DNA of 64,000 bases, taken from NCBI RefSeq assembly GCF_030247195.1, contig NC_080672.1, positions 13,082,001 through 13,146,000 on the forward strand, written 5' to 3'. This document shows positions 35,066 through 47,129 of the stretch, one piece after another; the stretch's first letter is position 1, and the number at the start of each line of letters is the position of its first letter. The DNA is from Topomyia yanbarensis. Taxonomy: Eukaryota > Arthropoda > Insecta > Diptera > Culicidae. The position numbers were made by a program, and so were the translations under genes. A model generated the notes under the pieces. That model was not told the DNA's origin. It searched no databases and saw only the letters and a list, made by a program, of their open reading frames with translations.

Positions 35066-38000
35066 CGTTGGATTGCGTTGCGTAAGCATGGTATACTTCG
35101 TAGATTGCAGACTGATGACTCTCATTTCCAGCCAGACTACTTGAGGAGCATTGTTTGGGAATAACAATTGATCCAGTCCAAGCGAGAGTTTCGCCTGAGA
35201 GCCACCATTGCGGGCCACGGAAGTGTTGATGTGGTACTTACTTAACGGAAGGCCCCGACTCAGTGACACTCCCATAAGTACCACGGATTGGGTAGTGGGT
35301 GGGTTGTTAGTCAGGATTCGCTACAAGCAAGCGATGCGACTGAGACTATATTTTCGTGCATGTTTGAATAGTTTATTGACTGTAGGATACGTAAATCTTC
35401 TAGGCGTTTAAACCCTGGCTAATCGTTTATTGAGATTGTTTCATCGAAAACAACTTGAACTCTGGACAGCCGACTGTCGGGAGTGTTGTGGACAATGTAA
35501 AATGGACTGTAAACAATGAGTTTAAAAGTGGTATGGTGGAACATTCAAAAATTATGTCACGCAAAGATTACCCAATACACCAAATTCTTTTTTTGCACGG
35601 GGGATGCGTTCCGTGCAAAAAAAACCGTGTAAAAAAAATCCGTGTTATTTCGAGAAACCGTGCAAAAAAAATCCGTGCTATTTTGAGAAACCGTGTAAAA
35701 AAAATCTGAATTTTTTTATTAACAGCTATTTGGTTATCGTACTTAACAATGAATACTGTTGGACTTTTTAAATGCACAAGGGGGCTGTCAATGTGCCCAG
35801 TAGAAGTTTTTAATTTTTCGAGGATGTTTTTTTTAGAAAGATTTAAATTTTTTTATTCGTTAAAAGAAGTTATTGTCCGTTGAAAAGCAATAGTTAAAAT
35901 GGTAAAATGTTTCAACTATTTATAGTTTGTTAACTTTTTGTAGATTACACTGTGCTACAGCGATTTTAAATTTTTAAAATGAACTAGTATAGCAAATGCG
36001 ATACAAAGTAATGTACACACGAAATTTTGAAGCAAAAAAACGTTTGTGACCTTTGTCACAACAAAATTAGCTACGTTGTCATTTTCAGCCGATTTTCGGT
36101 TTTGTAACATTTTTTGAACGAAGAAAACTAGACCTTTCGAACAGTATGCGGTCATATACAGTTTGGTACGAAACATTGTTCGATTTTGGGACAACAATAT
36201 CAAAATTGTAATTTTTTGCGATTTTTTCATGTAAATGGTTATCTTCTCATTAAAAGAATTTTCATGAAAAGTAAAAAAAATCATTGTGATACAAAGACTC
36301 TCTTGCGCAATTGAAATGTCAGAAATTGTCAATTTTCAACGGCCTATTGATTGGCTTTTACTTAATTAAATACTCTTTCCTGATAAGAGGCAGCAATTGC
36401 CATTTTGCAATGTTGACAGACCCCTTCTTTGCAATTAAAATTTCCAAAACTGCACTTTGATGAAAAATTCTTTCCTGCAAAGCTGAAAATTTGCTACTTT
36501 ACACTTAGCGAATCTAGTTTTTTTAACGACTGCAACCTGTGCCTGGGTGGATATCGGTCCGTCCCGCGAGGCAAACTTTGCAAAATCGTACGAAATGGCG
36601 ACTATCTGCCAATTAAACACCAATCTTTAGGAGGACGATAAAGTTTTGTGCATGTGTGTCTCAAAAAGTGTGATGTCCTCTAATTTGTCTAATTCTGAAA
36701 AATTTTCTCCTGTCAGTGCGTTTGAGTCGTCTGTATCTATACTAAATTTAGAATTAGAACCGCCTTTTGTCTTGTACCTATTCTTTTCTTTCGTCTCCTA
36801 GGTCTGAAGCGGATCAATCGACTATTAATAAATATGATAAAAGATGCCAGCAGTATTGGCCCTTATTCGCAAATACTTTATACACTACAACTGTGCTATA
36901 TTTCTTCTCGATCTTATAACAGAATTTGAAAGTTTTTGTTCTAAATAGTCGATATTGGTAGTTGTTATGATGTACCAATAAGCTAGAGTAGTGACAATAT
37001 TTTTCAGTTCCACAGATACAATCTCCCTTTATTGGATACTTCAGAGTTATTCGCATCTGCTCTCGGAGACCACCAATCCTCCAAACGACTCAATCTGCTC
37101 GAACCGAATGCACATTTATACCACTGAGCATTCAACTCGAACATATCACACCGAGAAAGCGATTTGTTAATTTGTTTGTAAAGCTCGAGTGAAACAATCA
37201 ACATTCTCGTAGGTGCCAGTCCTGCACATCTTCTTGGAACCAGCTAACATATCCAAGCTCGACAGCTAGCAGAATTCACATATATCTCCACCCAAGCGAA
37301 GTGATCAGTTCACTTGTAAGTAGGACCACTCATCCACAAACCAGTCATGAACACATCCGTACCAACGAGAATTGATCATACCAGATGAAGGCCACAGGTC
37401 CAGCACCAACTTGTCCCATCTCAGTAAAAAAAATAGACTTGTGCCTGTCCCTAACTCTTTGAAAGCTCTATTTAATCAGAGATCACTAATGGGTTGGTAA
37501 AAAGAAACATCAGTCGTTATCTACTCAGACCAAACAATACGTATTGCGTATCCCTGCATATTAAAATCTCCGCTATCAGTTTCTAGCTTATCAAACTGAA
37601 CAAGCAAAATTAATATACTTTGTGTAGTGGCACTACACTTGGCCATATACCAATTGCTCCATTGCCAATGCGATGTGATATATGAATCGGAATATTATTT
37701 GATGATATCTAAAAAGCATACAATCCTAGAAAAACCATTGCCCAACATTATTGATTTTCAACTACCATAACTTGAATTTTGAATAACAACTCATTTCCTA
37801 AAATTGAAAAATACGCGATTTTTACACATTGGCAGATCATCCCCATTTGCATTGCAAATATCCAATGCCATTTATTTTCATCTGCCGTTACTAAATGCCT
37901 ATTTATTTTTTTTGCCCGGTTTCTCAAAATAGCACGGATTTTTTTTGCACGGATTCTCGAAATAACACGGATTTTTTTTTACACGGTTTCTCGAAATAGC

Positions 38001-38640
38001 ACGGATTTTTTTTGCACGGTTTTTTTTCACGGGATGATCAAATCATTAAACTTGTATATCGAAATAGGTATTTTATACATAAAAATCGTATTATTTTGCA
38101 AAACCGTGCAAAAAAAGTCGTGCAAAAAAAAACCGTGCAAAAACAGAATCTGGTGTACTAACTAACTCTCTGTCATATTATCACGTTATTTTTCCCCTTG
38201 GTCTAATACGAATCAAATTATTTTAGTTTTTCCTTCATTTTGTAGTAGCACTTTTATGCCGCTACTCGCAAAAGTGTTCATGATCTATGGAATCACCTAT
38301 ATACATGGCGCAATCGTGCGTAAAACGGCCGATTGCGTCAAAGCACATGACGTGCTCCCTTTCCATTTATGTCACAATTATTCATATCTCTTCCTCCTAA
38401 TAGCGTGGCAGAATTTATAAATGGTCTTTATTGGCATAATCACAAGCACATTGAGATTTTCCACCTCGTTCGAGTTAAACGTTCCGATATTACAATGAAG
38501 ACGCGAAACAGAAAAAAATACAAATGCTAAACGATATTAACAGCATGCACGAATTAAACACCCCTCGTTTCCAAATAGTACGTGCTTATTCTTAGCTCAG
38601 TATAATTGACTGGTGAGCTAATGGACTAAAAGTAAAACAA
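35066..38640 (-). mobile_element. Retroposon copy 2, 5'-truncated, interrupted
   Basis: Reverse-complement relative of 30415-31410. 35066-35575 pairs with 30905-31410, and 38157-38640 with 30415-30900. Its ACGCAACGCA-type tail is at 35066-35085. Without the 2.58-kb nested element it is about 1 kb, so it lacks the left half of copy 1, as 5' truncation in reverse transcription would give. It is bounded by an exact 23-bp TSD. Because each copy has its own TSD, the inverted pair arose from two insertions rather than one inversion. Confidence 0.82.
35576..38156. mobile_element. TA-flanked DNA element with GCACGG subterminal repeats
   Basis: The body 35578-38154 has inverted ends CACCAAATTCTTTTTTTGCA / CACCAGATTCTGTTTTTGCA (21 of 23 match over the full repeat) and TA on both sides. 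Both ends carry short arrays of TTTTTTGCACGG and TTTCTCGAAATAGCACGG (35580-35710 and 37915-38150). The empty target is preserved in retroposon copy 1, where CCCAA and CTAAC are joined by CA. The interior has no recognised transposase; the longest frame (35955-36332, minus) shows no motif. Superfamily undecided: a TA target fits Tc1/mariner-like or similar groups. Confidence 0.85.
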
Positions 38641-38663
38641 TAACTTTCGTGATGTCAATTTTG

Positions 38664-39016
38664 GGGTAAAAACGAAAATTTCAACGAATTAATGCTATCT
38701 TCAAAATGAAGCATTCAAGGATAAATCTATATCTAAGTGTATAAGTTTATTATACGGAGAAACCGCCAAAAAACAAAGATACCTAAACTCATCGTGCAAG
38801 AATAAACGTTCTTTAAAAATGCACACACGACAAATATTACTGTTTTTGTCGTTCGCTTTACGCTGGCTCGAGTCTACGCAGAAAATATACTGAGAAGCGT
38901 TGTCTTTGTTGGAAAGAAACAGACTGTATAGCAAACCTTGTTGGGTCAGTTCGCTTTAAATCTTGGTAAAGCCCAAGTCTTGTTTAGTGAATCAAAAATT
39001 ATGCGAATTCAAGTGG
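38664..39016. other. Non-coding, no recognised feature
   Basis: AT-rich sequence between the retroposon TSD and the next MITE. The frame 38701-38934 (minus) has no motif. Confidence 0.4.
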
Positions 39017-39908
39017 AACCCAAGTAACCATAAGCATTAAACCATTGCACTATATTGGCTATATATTTGCACTAATGTTGCATTGAAACTCCATTACAGC
39101 ATTAACAACGCAATAAAGCTCTATATTAGCATCAATAATGCATAACTGCACAGCCGACATATAGCATTATAGCTTGCTCTATATGCGTATATAAAGCTGA
39201 TATAACGCGTACATGCTTCAAGGATCTTTAAAGCATGTAAGCTTTACAAATGCATTTAATGCCATTATAGAGCAAATAAAAAGCTGATATAATGCTATTG
39301 TAATGCTGTGGGTTTATTTGTTATGCAACTTTTCTTGAAGATTATATTCGGCATATTTCATTTCAATCGAACATATGCAATATAGTCCAGGAAGCAAACG
39401 CAGCCCACTTACCGTGAAGGACGAGGCAAGGTACCTCAGTTCGAGACTTACTAAAGGTAATTTTCGTAAACATTCATATCATGTGAGAACGGAAACCCAT
39501 TAAGGATATTCATTACAATGCATTAGAGCAGAGTCAATTACGGTTTTAAACAGAATATTTTATTTTAAATTTTTTCGTTTTTGCTCATCATACCGAAAGG
39601 AAACATAAGAAATGGTTTTAAAACCATGGCGAACAATGACAACCAACTGAAGCTTTTTAATAGCATTAGTAGTGCCAATATAAGGCTTTCAAATTTGACA
39701 TTTGTACGCTTTTGCTATATAATAGCATTAGTACTGCAGAAACGAGCTGTCGATCTCCGCACAGTAATAGCACTATATTTCGCCTTTTCTGGCATAATAT
39801 CAGCATTAAATAAGTATTTAGGGCTTCACGGCTTTTAAGGACTGCTTTATATGTGGATCTAAAGCAGATATTAGGCTACGTTATAATGCTTATTGGTTAC
39901 TTGGGACG
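39017..39908. mobile_element. MITE with CCCAAGTAACC ends
   Basis: The left end CCCAAGTAACCATAAGCATTA (39017) is mirrored by TAATGCTTATTGGTTACTTGGG (to about 39905). The interior is AT-rich with many AGCATTA / TAATGCT words on both strands, giving strong folding. It lies at the point where the non-LTR ORF to its right stops, so it either interrupted or bounds that ORF. No convincing TSD was found. The terminus CCCAAGTARC is shared with elements at 50.8-52.2 kb. Confidence 0.7.
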
Positions 39909-41095
39909 TGGTGCGGGAACATGTAGTTTGAAAAGTTGTTTTAGGACCAGTGAAAGTTTTTCTACAGCAACATCTACATCGATCGCGGAATTCAGCAAAG
40001 TCTCCCAATCGATTGCCTGCAGTGAGTTCTGGAGCCTATTGAAATCAGTTTTTGAAAAATTGAACTCCCTGACAACTAGCATTTCGTCATAAACAACTAA
40101 CTGGGGACAGATCTGCGTCACTAGAAGAGGAGGATGGTGTGCGTCACAAGCAACTAACGGCGCAAGGGCTTCTGAAACGGTGTACTTAATAGAAGCTTCT
40201 TCATTTACGAAAAGGAGGTCCAGGGTTCGATTTCGTCTGTTATTTACTGTACACATTTGCAGCATGTTCAACACAGACATTCCGTTCAGTAAGGCAGTAC
40301 TCGCTCTAGAGAAGGTTGATTCAGAAGGGTCTGGGAAGGCATAGCCGGAGGAGGTATTTTTCCATAGAAGTCCAGATTGATTATAATCACCAAACAGTAG
40401 ATGAACCGTGTTGGGTTGAATGGAAGTTGCGATGTCAAGTGCTGAGTCTATGTGCTTCTGAATAATATCTATATCACATGCGGAGTCGGGGGGAATATAC
40501 ACTACACCAACACAAATATTAGTATCGCGACCGCGAATATCTACCCATAGTTGTTCGAGATCGGTTCTAGCAGTTTTATGTTTAGACGAGAGCCGGTTGG
40601 ACATTGCGATAAGCACACCGCCACCGCGTTTTTTCCCTGTACTGTCTGGATCGCAATCTTTACAGTAAGCCGTGTACTTTGAGCCGAATAACTGGAGTGA
40701 ATTGATGCGATCATTCAGCCACGTTTCGGTTAGAACAATAACATCATATTCGGCATCTGAAACAGCGATGAACAACTCGTCAATTTTGGTGCGTAGTCCT
40801 CTCACGTTCTGATAGTAGATACTAAGATGTTCCTGCAAGTAATGTCCTGACGGTTGAGCGGTAGAAAGATGAGCGGTGATGGCGTCCACCTGTAATGGGG
40901 GTGGGTTTTCAGCGGGGACAGCATCTGTATGTCCTACTTCGGAAGAACATATACATTCATTGCATTTACCTGACAGGGAAAGGTTGCTACCACAACATAA
41001 AAATCCCGTGGAGAGCAGAACGTCGTTGATGGAATCGGGCTGAATGCACCCGTCGGCATGCTGAAATTGTGGATCTAGTTTAAGGTGCGCAGTAT
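39897..41095 (-). pseudogene. Non-LTR retrotransposon endonuclease, truncated
   Basis: A long frame (from about 41095 or the ATG at 40889 to 39897) encodes an apurinic-type endonuclease. Motifs are YYQNVRGLRTKIDEL, VIVLTETWLND (catalytic Glu), VGVVYIPPDSA, LLFGDYNQSG, NRTLDLLFVN and CDAHHPPLL in place of SDHxP. This domain nicks target DNA for reverse transcription. No reverse transcriptase follows: the sense stops where the MITE at 39017-39908 begins. The open region before the ATG has a Cys-rich stretch. Jockey/CR1-like by sequence feel. The long uninterrupted frame suggests a fairly young fragment. Confidence 0.88.
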
Positions 41096-41102
41096 CTTAA
41101 AT

Positions 41103-41885
41103 ATTATTGGGGCCCTCTAGCTCAATGGTGACCAGGGGCCCCGCGTAGTCTTAAGACGGCTAGGACTAAACAATTGCAAGCTTCCTATTTTGGAAATTAA
41201 CGACGCTTTAGAAATTAACGACTACAATATTTCTGACAAACAATAAACAGAAGAACGAAAAATAATTACAAAATTGAGGGAAAAGCCGGTTGTCTTTATT
41301 AGGGCTGACAAGGGGAGCAAAGTAGTAATCATGGACAAAGAACAATATGACGTTGACATGAGACAGAAAATTACATCTGACCCATGGAGAGCAAAGGAAA
41401 TAAACTATCTCTTCAAAATGATCAAATGAGTGGATAAATTCCTCAAAGAGTGCAAACCAACCCTGGGAGAAAATCTAACTCGACTTACAGTATCAAACTT
41501 CTCCTTACACAGAATAAAGGGACTTTCAAAAATTCATAAGCCTGGCAACGAAATCAGGGAAATTATTTCAGTAGTAATTACCCCATACCTAAAAACTTGC
41601 AAAATGGCTCGTAAATGAGTTTCAGAATATGCCTAAAAAAATTTCCAGCCAAGCAGTCAGGAGCACACAAGATTTCGCGTTTCAACTTCAGAATTCAGGT
41701 GAATCGAAGAGGACGGAATAATGGTCTATTTTGATGTAACCACTTTATTCCCAACTATCCCCGTAAAAATTCAATTAACCTTCTGAAGGATTGGTTACTT
41801 CAACAAAGTGGCATGAAACTTACACCCCTTTCCATGGAAGAAAATTATTTCATATTTCGAAGTGTCTTCTATAAACAAACTAATG
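41103..41885 (+). pseudogene. Penelope-like element, copy 2 (5' part)
   Basis: Parallels copy 1 from the shared TATTGGGGCCC boundary, through the KGSKVVIMDKEQYDVDM block (~41315), KECKPTLGENLTRL (~41450), LHRIKGLSKIHKPGNE (~41505) and the VTTLFPTIPV block (~41735), to the ENYFIFRSVFY block near 41850. It then stops matching copy 1. Stops and frameshifts occur throughout. It lacks the catalytic RT core and the GIY-YIG part. Confidence 0.85.
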
Positions 41886-42789
41886 TCGTTTTCACTTGAG
41901 GCAGAAACTAACTCAGTTTCGGACCGAACTGTTGGGTTCTAACCTGAAATATATTTCTTTTTTCAAAGAGACATCTTCAATGAGTGACTCTCATTCTTTA
42001 CTTTCTCTTCTGTTAATAATTTGGTCGCTTTTACATTTATCCCTCAATTCTTTGCATAATATGCTAGCCAAAGCCACCGTCTTTCGATCTGTACTGTAAT
42101 ATAAGTGAAAAGTGCTATAGTGACGCAGTAAAAATCGAAATAACATTGTACAAATCACGGAAATGGTAGCAAAATGGAAATGTAGTTTATTAACAAGCAA
42201 ACAAGGAAAAACTGTTAAATAGATAAAATGGAATTAAACGAGAAAGCTCAAAAAATTACATTTAAAATAATGAAAAAAATAATGATATACAAATAGTGAA
42301 AAACCTAATAATATAAAAAAAGTCCAATGCAAAGAAACACCAGAAAAAAGATAAAATTAAGATAATGGAAAAATTAAAATTTTTAAGTATATAAAAATTT
42401 GAAGAAATTGCAAAATAAAACAGATTGAATATTTGAAACAATCTAATTAAACGAAGGAAAAAACCGATTTAATCCACCTAGCAGTGAGATGAGACATTTC
42501 TTACACATTTCACTATTGGATTAATTTGCAGAACTCACGAGAAGTAGGCACCCAACTACAGGTGGGATGAAAACAGTTTCTAGTCTTGCACGAATAAAAT
42601 CTCGAATAAACTGAATAAATTATAGAAATCAACAAAACGACCGAAATAAAAAAGTAAAGTAAAAAATGAAACAATAGGTTTTTAAATTCATAAAATGAGT
42701 AGAAAAATGAATGGAAATCAAAATTATAATATACACGAATCAAATTAGATTAGGTTATTACATAAAAATTAAGATTATATTTAGAAATA
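41886..42789 (+). other. Purine-rich AT DNA leading into the satellite
   Basis: From about 42170 the plus strand becomes A- and G-rich with recurring AAAATGAA, AATGGAA and GAATAAAAT words and very little C. No gene. It looks like highly diverged relatives of the 9-bp satellite to the right. Confidence 0.55.
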
Positions 42790-44480
42790 GTTATAAGATT
42801 AATAGAATAAATTGACTCATACTAACAAATTGAATGAAATAAATCGAATGACTGAACATGAAATGCATAAAACTAAAGATATGAATAAAATGAATGAGAT
42901 AAATCAAATGAATCAAATGAATCAAATGAATCAAATGAATCAAACGAATCCAATGAATCAAATGAATCAAATGAATCAAATGAATCAAATGAATCAAATG
43001 AATCAAATGAATCAAATGAATCAAATGAATCAAATGAATCAAATGAATCAAATGAATCAAATGAATCAAATGAATCAAATGAATCAAATGAATCAAATGA
43101 ATCAAATGAATCAAATTAATCAAACGAATCCAATGAATCAAATGAACCAAATGAATCAAATGAATCAAATGAATCAAATGAATCAAATGAATCAAATGAA
43201 TCAAATGAATCAAATGAATCAAATGAATCAAATGAATCAAATGAATCAAATGAATCAAATGAATCAAATGAATCAAATGAATCAAATGAATCAAATGAAT
43301 CAAATGAATCAAATGAATCAAATGAATCAAATGAATCAAATGAATCAAATGAATCAAATGAATCAAATGAATCAAATGAATCAAATGAATCAAATGAATC
43401 AAATGAATCAAATGAATCAAATGAATCAAATGAATCAAATGAATCAAATGAATCAAATGAATCCAATGAATCAAATGAATCAAATAAATCAAATCAATCA
43501 AATGAATCAAATCAATCAAATCAATCAAATGAATCATATAAATCAAATGAATCACATGAATCACATGAATCAAATTAATTAAATGAAGCAAATGAATTAA
43601 ATGAATCAAATGAATCAAATCAATCAAATCAATCAAATGAATCAAATGAATCAAATGAATCAAATGAATCAAACGAATCCAATGAATCAAATGAATCAAA
43701 TGAATCAAATGAATCAAATCAATCAAATCAATCAAATCAATCAAATGAATCAAATCAATCAAATGAATCAAATCAATCAAATAAATCAAATAAATCAAAT
43801 AAATCAAATGAATCATATGAATCAAATGAATCACATGAATCATATGAATCAAATGAATCAAATGAATCAAATGAATCAAATGAATCAAATGAATCAAATG
43901 AATTAAATGAATTAAATTGATTTAATTCATCCAGTGAATACAATGAATTAAATTAATGAAATGGATCAAATGAATAAAAAGAATGGATGAACAAATTGAA
44001 TAAAGTAAAAAATAAATGAAATGCATAAATAAAGCAAACGAATCAAATAAACAAAATGAGCTGAAGTGATAAAATGAATAAAAAGAAGAAAATGAGCAGA
44101 ATTAAATGCATTGATTAAAATGAAAAATTGAACAACAGTAAAAGGTTATAAATTAATATAAAGAAATAAATTGAATCAAATAAATTATTTGGATGAAATG
44201 ATTAAAACTGAAAAAGTAGTCAAATAATTAAAATGGAGAAACTGAACAAAATGAATAAACTGGAAAAAATAATAAAATGCATACAATGAAAACAATGAAT
44301 GATATGAGTAAAATGCACAAAAAGAATAAACTGATCAGAGTGATTCCAAAGAATGAAACGAATAAAATAAGTAAAATGAACGCAGATGAACAAAACGAAT
44401 AAATGCGGAATGAAATAATTAATTAAAATGAAATGGCCATATATTTGAGCCAAAAACATTTTTGAATAAAGAAAATGAAT
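42790..44480 (+). repeat. ATGAATCAA 9-bp satellite with purine-rich flanks
   Basis: From about 42898 to 43912 there are roughly 110 head-to-tail units of ATGAATCAA, nearly perfect in the middle. A recurrent variant block CAAACGAATCCAATGAATC at about 42941, 43121 and 43669, and TCAATCAAA-rich variants from 43480 on, give higher-order structure. Outside this, to about 44480, the sequence decays into AATAAAATGAA-type words. Because 9 is divisible by 3, every frame stays open: Met-Asn-Gln on the plus strand, Leu-Ile-His or Asp-Ser-Phe on the minus. I regard these as artefacts, not genes. Confidence 0.95.
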
Positions 44481-45164
44481 AAACCGGATTGTACGAATTT
44501 GAGAACCATTGCATCAGAAAGTTTTGAAATGTTTTTAAAAATCCCATCTTCTGAGAAAAGGCTAATAAATATGCAATAGACTTTCTAGGGCTTCCATCAT
44601 TTTGGGTTTTATTCTTTTTGTTTTCATGCTTCTTTACTTGACGAATTCGAAGTTTACTTTTTGGTCACATATTCCCGAAAAAAGATTTATGTGCAGATCA
44701 TAATTTACTGGTCCAGTATTTTAACGCGCAATTGAATATAGTAAAGTGAGACAAGGTCACATGTGCTTTCAAGCCTCTTGAACAGAGAACGACAGAGGGA
44801 GAATGCGATTCGTGAATGAGACAGGTAGATATTTCAAAGTTTTTATTTGAAGTAAATAGTGTGAAATGTCTAGGCTATGTCGATTGCATAAAAGCCGTGT
44901 TTGTATTGTTTCGTTCGGAATTCTCGTGCAGCAAATATGGATAAATGAGTCCTATACAGACCAATACTGTGAAAAAGAAATGGTTCAAACTACTCAGTAT
45001 ATTCAAATATGGACGACGATAAGTTAGAAGACACATTGTAGTTGCATTCCCCATCGAGAGTGGGTACTTTGGGAGACTTCTTTTCCTGGATCTAATTTGT
45101 GGATATTTTTGGTCTTTGATCCGTTATTTTTCATGAAAGTTCGTACCAATACAACGAATGTGCA
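44481..45164. other. No recognised feature
   Basis: AT-rich link. No gene or bounded repeat seen. Confidence 0.4.
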
Positions 45165-45660
45165 GCTGCTACAACTTATGGTTCATTCGCCTGCGCAACG
45201 TTCCGTCTTCCATCTGCACGCCACCATAGATGGTACGCAACACCTTTTGTTCGAAAACTCCAAGGGCGCGTTGGTCCTCACGAGCATAGTCCAGGTCTCG
45301 TGGCCGTAGAGGACCACCGATCTAATCAGCGTCTTGAAGATAATCAACTTCGTGCGGCGGCGAATTTTGTTCGACCGGAGCGTCCTCTGGAGTCCAAAGT
45401 AGGCACGATTTCCCGCTATGATCCGTCTCTGAATTTCTCTGCTGTTATCATTGTCGTCGGTTACCAGTGAGCCCAAATACATGAATTCGTCGACCATCTC
45501 GATTTCGTCACTGTCAATCCGAACTCGGATGGGAGGTTCACATTGTCGTCTCTAGAACCTCTTCCTCTTATGTATTTTGTCTTCGAAACGTTGATGGAAA
45601 TTCCAATCCTGCTGGCTTCAGCTTTCAGTCTTTGAGCATATATTTCATTCAAAATTCAAT
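45165..45660 (-). pseudogene. RTE-like reverse transcriptase 3' fragment
   Basis: Minus-strand frames contain RLKAEASRIGISINVSKTKY (~45625), then VDEFMYLGSLVTDDND (~45490), REIQRRIIAGNRAYFGLQRTL, IRRRTKLIIFKTLIRSVVLYGHETWTM (~45330) and a decayed tail. This is the thumb and connection region after the RT palm in RTE-like non-LTR elements, common in insect genomes. Frames change near 45490 and 45260. There is no catalytic palm and no 5' part. Confidence 0.87.
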
Positions 45661-45959
45661 AGAGATACGAATAGTTTAAATATCGCACGTGGAATGTCTC
45701 TTTTGAAAATTTCCATCGTCAAACTTTCATATTAACCAGTTAAGCCAAATATTTTTCTGATATAGCCATGAATTTCGTTAATTATAGTGTAGATACAGGC
45801 TTTGAATACAATTGAATTAAAGTTGAGTTGATGTAGCAGCAGATAAAAAATAGTTTTGTTTTCTCAAACCTTCGCAATTACAATTAATAAATATTTCAGA
45901 TTGGCAGAAGATCTTATCACACAACTTAGAAATGCATACAGAAATAGCTAGATAGATGC
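45661..45959. other. No recognised feature
   Basis: Non-coding spacer between the RT fragment and the GA microsatellite. Confidence 0.4.
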
Positions 45960-46062
45960 GATAGAAGAGAGACAGAGAGAGAAAGAGATAGAAAGAGAGA
46001 GAGAGAGCGAGAGAGAGAGAGAGAGAGAGAGTGAGAGATGGGAGGGGGGGGGGGGGGGGCGT
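45960..46062 (+). repeat. GA microsatellite with G16 run
   Basis: AGAGAGAG tract from about 45964 to 46037, followed by GGGAGGGG and an uninterrupted run of Gs to about 46059. Polypurine; the G-run could form quadruplex or triplex structures and is prone to sequencing length error. Confidence 0.93.
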
Positions 46063-46639
46063 GTGAGGAATGGCAAATGATGGTTAATGCAGTGACATTA
46101 TTTTTAGAGGTATATTATTATGATATATTGATTCTTACATTCTTATCATAAATAATGTAAGTAGTAATTTTTGTGCCATAACCAGTATAACCTAAATCTT
46201 GCAAAAGAGCTAAATTTTCGCTAGATTTTTGGGCTTCAAACATACAGTTGCTTTCGGTGACGCCACAAGTATAACAAGTATATTAGAAATCTTTTATCTC
46301 ACTACTAGGTGAATTACTTGTTGATGTGTCTATTGATATACCATCCAACATTTACCTCATGATTGAACGCAATGCCTAATCCAAGGAATAAATACTAGAA
46401 CTCACTGTTTCTTTATCAACACATTATTTTGTCTTTGAAGTGAACTTATATATTGATTTTTGAGAAATAGTTCATTTATTATAAAGGTAATTCACAAAAT
46501 GTTCTCAACATCGAATTCCTTGAATCATGTAGATGTGTTTTCATACCCCGATATTCAAAATCGGTTTAGTTTTGCCCCTAAAACACCAGTAAAGCAATAC
46601 TCTGTATGAAACAATCTCATTTTTAGTTAGTGAAAATTG

Positions 46640-47115
46640 GTAAGCGAGGACTAAAAATACAAAATGTCTAATATCTCCGCCGCTCGTGCACGGATTTAGA
46701 CATTCTATAGCTTGTTAGAAAGGTATTTTTACAATCTTTCTATTTATGTGCAGTTTGTTTGACAATATTGCACTGTTCGAAAGTTATTTGCAAAAAACCT
46801 GCTGTGTTTTGACAAAATCGCCAATATCTCAGAAAGTAAACAACATATCGAAAATCAAAAATAATAGTGTCAAATGGCAACGTTAGGCCTTTCATTTGAA
46901 AATAATTTCATTACGATCGGTTCAGCCATTGCTGAGATAATTACATGACATTTTGTACATACATACATACACACATACACACACACATACAGACATTGTC
47001 TCAATTTGTCGAGCTGAGTCGATTGGTATATGAGACTCGGCCCTCCGGGCCTCGGAAAAAGTTGTCAAAGTTTGAGCGAATCCTATACATTTCTTTTGTA
47101 AGAAATGTAAAAATG
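46640..47115 (+). repeat. Dispersed repeat with CATA/CACA microsatellite
   Basis: Sequence of a type I associate with old mosquito DNA elements: ATATCTCCGCC, CGGTTCAGCCATTGCTGAGATAATTACA, a CATACATACACACACACAT tract (46960-46990), then GAGCTGAGTCGATTGGTATATGA and CTCGGCCCTCCGGGCCTCGG, ending near TTTCTTTTGTAAGAAATG, a small palindrome. Non-coding. Boundaries are approximate, and the family name is not known to me. Confidence 0.55.
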
Positions 47116-47129
47116 AAGAAATAGAAAAA

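Noticed and set aside
35955..36332. 125-codon minus frame as a transposase of the TA-flanked element
   Set aside because: No catalytic or DNA-binding motif recognisable; low-complexity hydrophobic composition.
30415..38640. Segmental inverted duplication
   Set aside because: Each arm has its own 23-bp target duplication and a retroposon tail, so two insertions explain it better.
42791..43906. Very long frames (up to 368 codons) on both strands
   Set aside because: They are the 9-bp ATGAATCAA satellite read through; period divisible by 3 keeps all frames open. Peptides are pure MNQ, LIH or DSF repeats.
42898..43912. CRISPR-like array
   Set aside because: 9-bp head-to-tail units with no spacers, in a eukaryotic genome.
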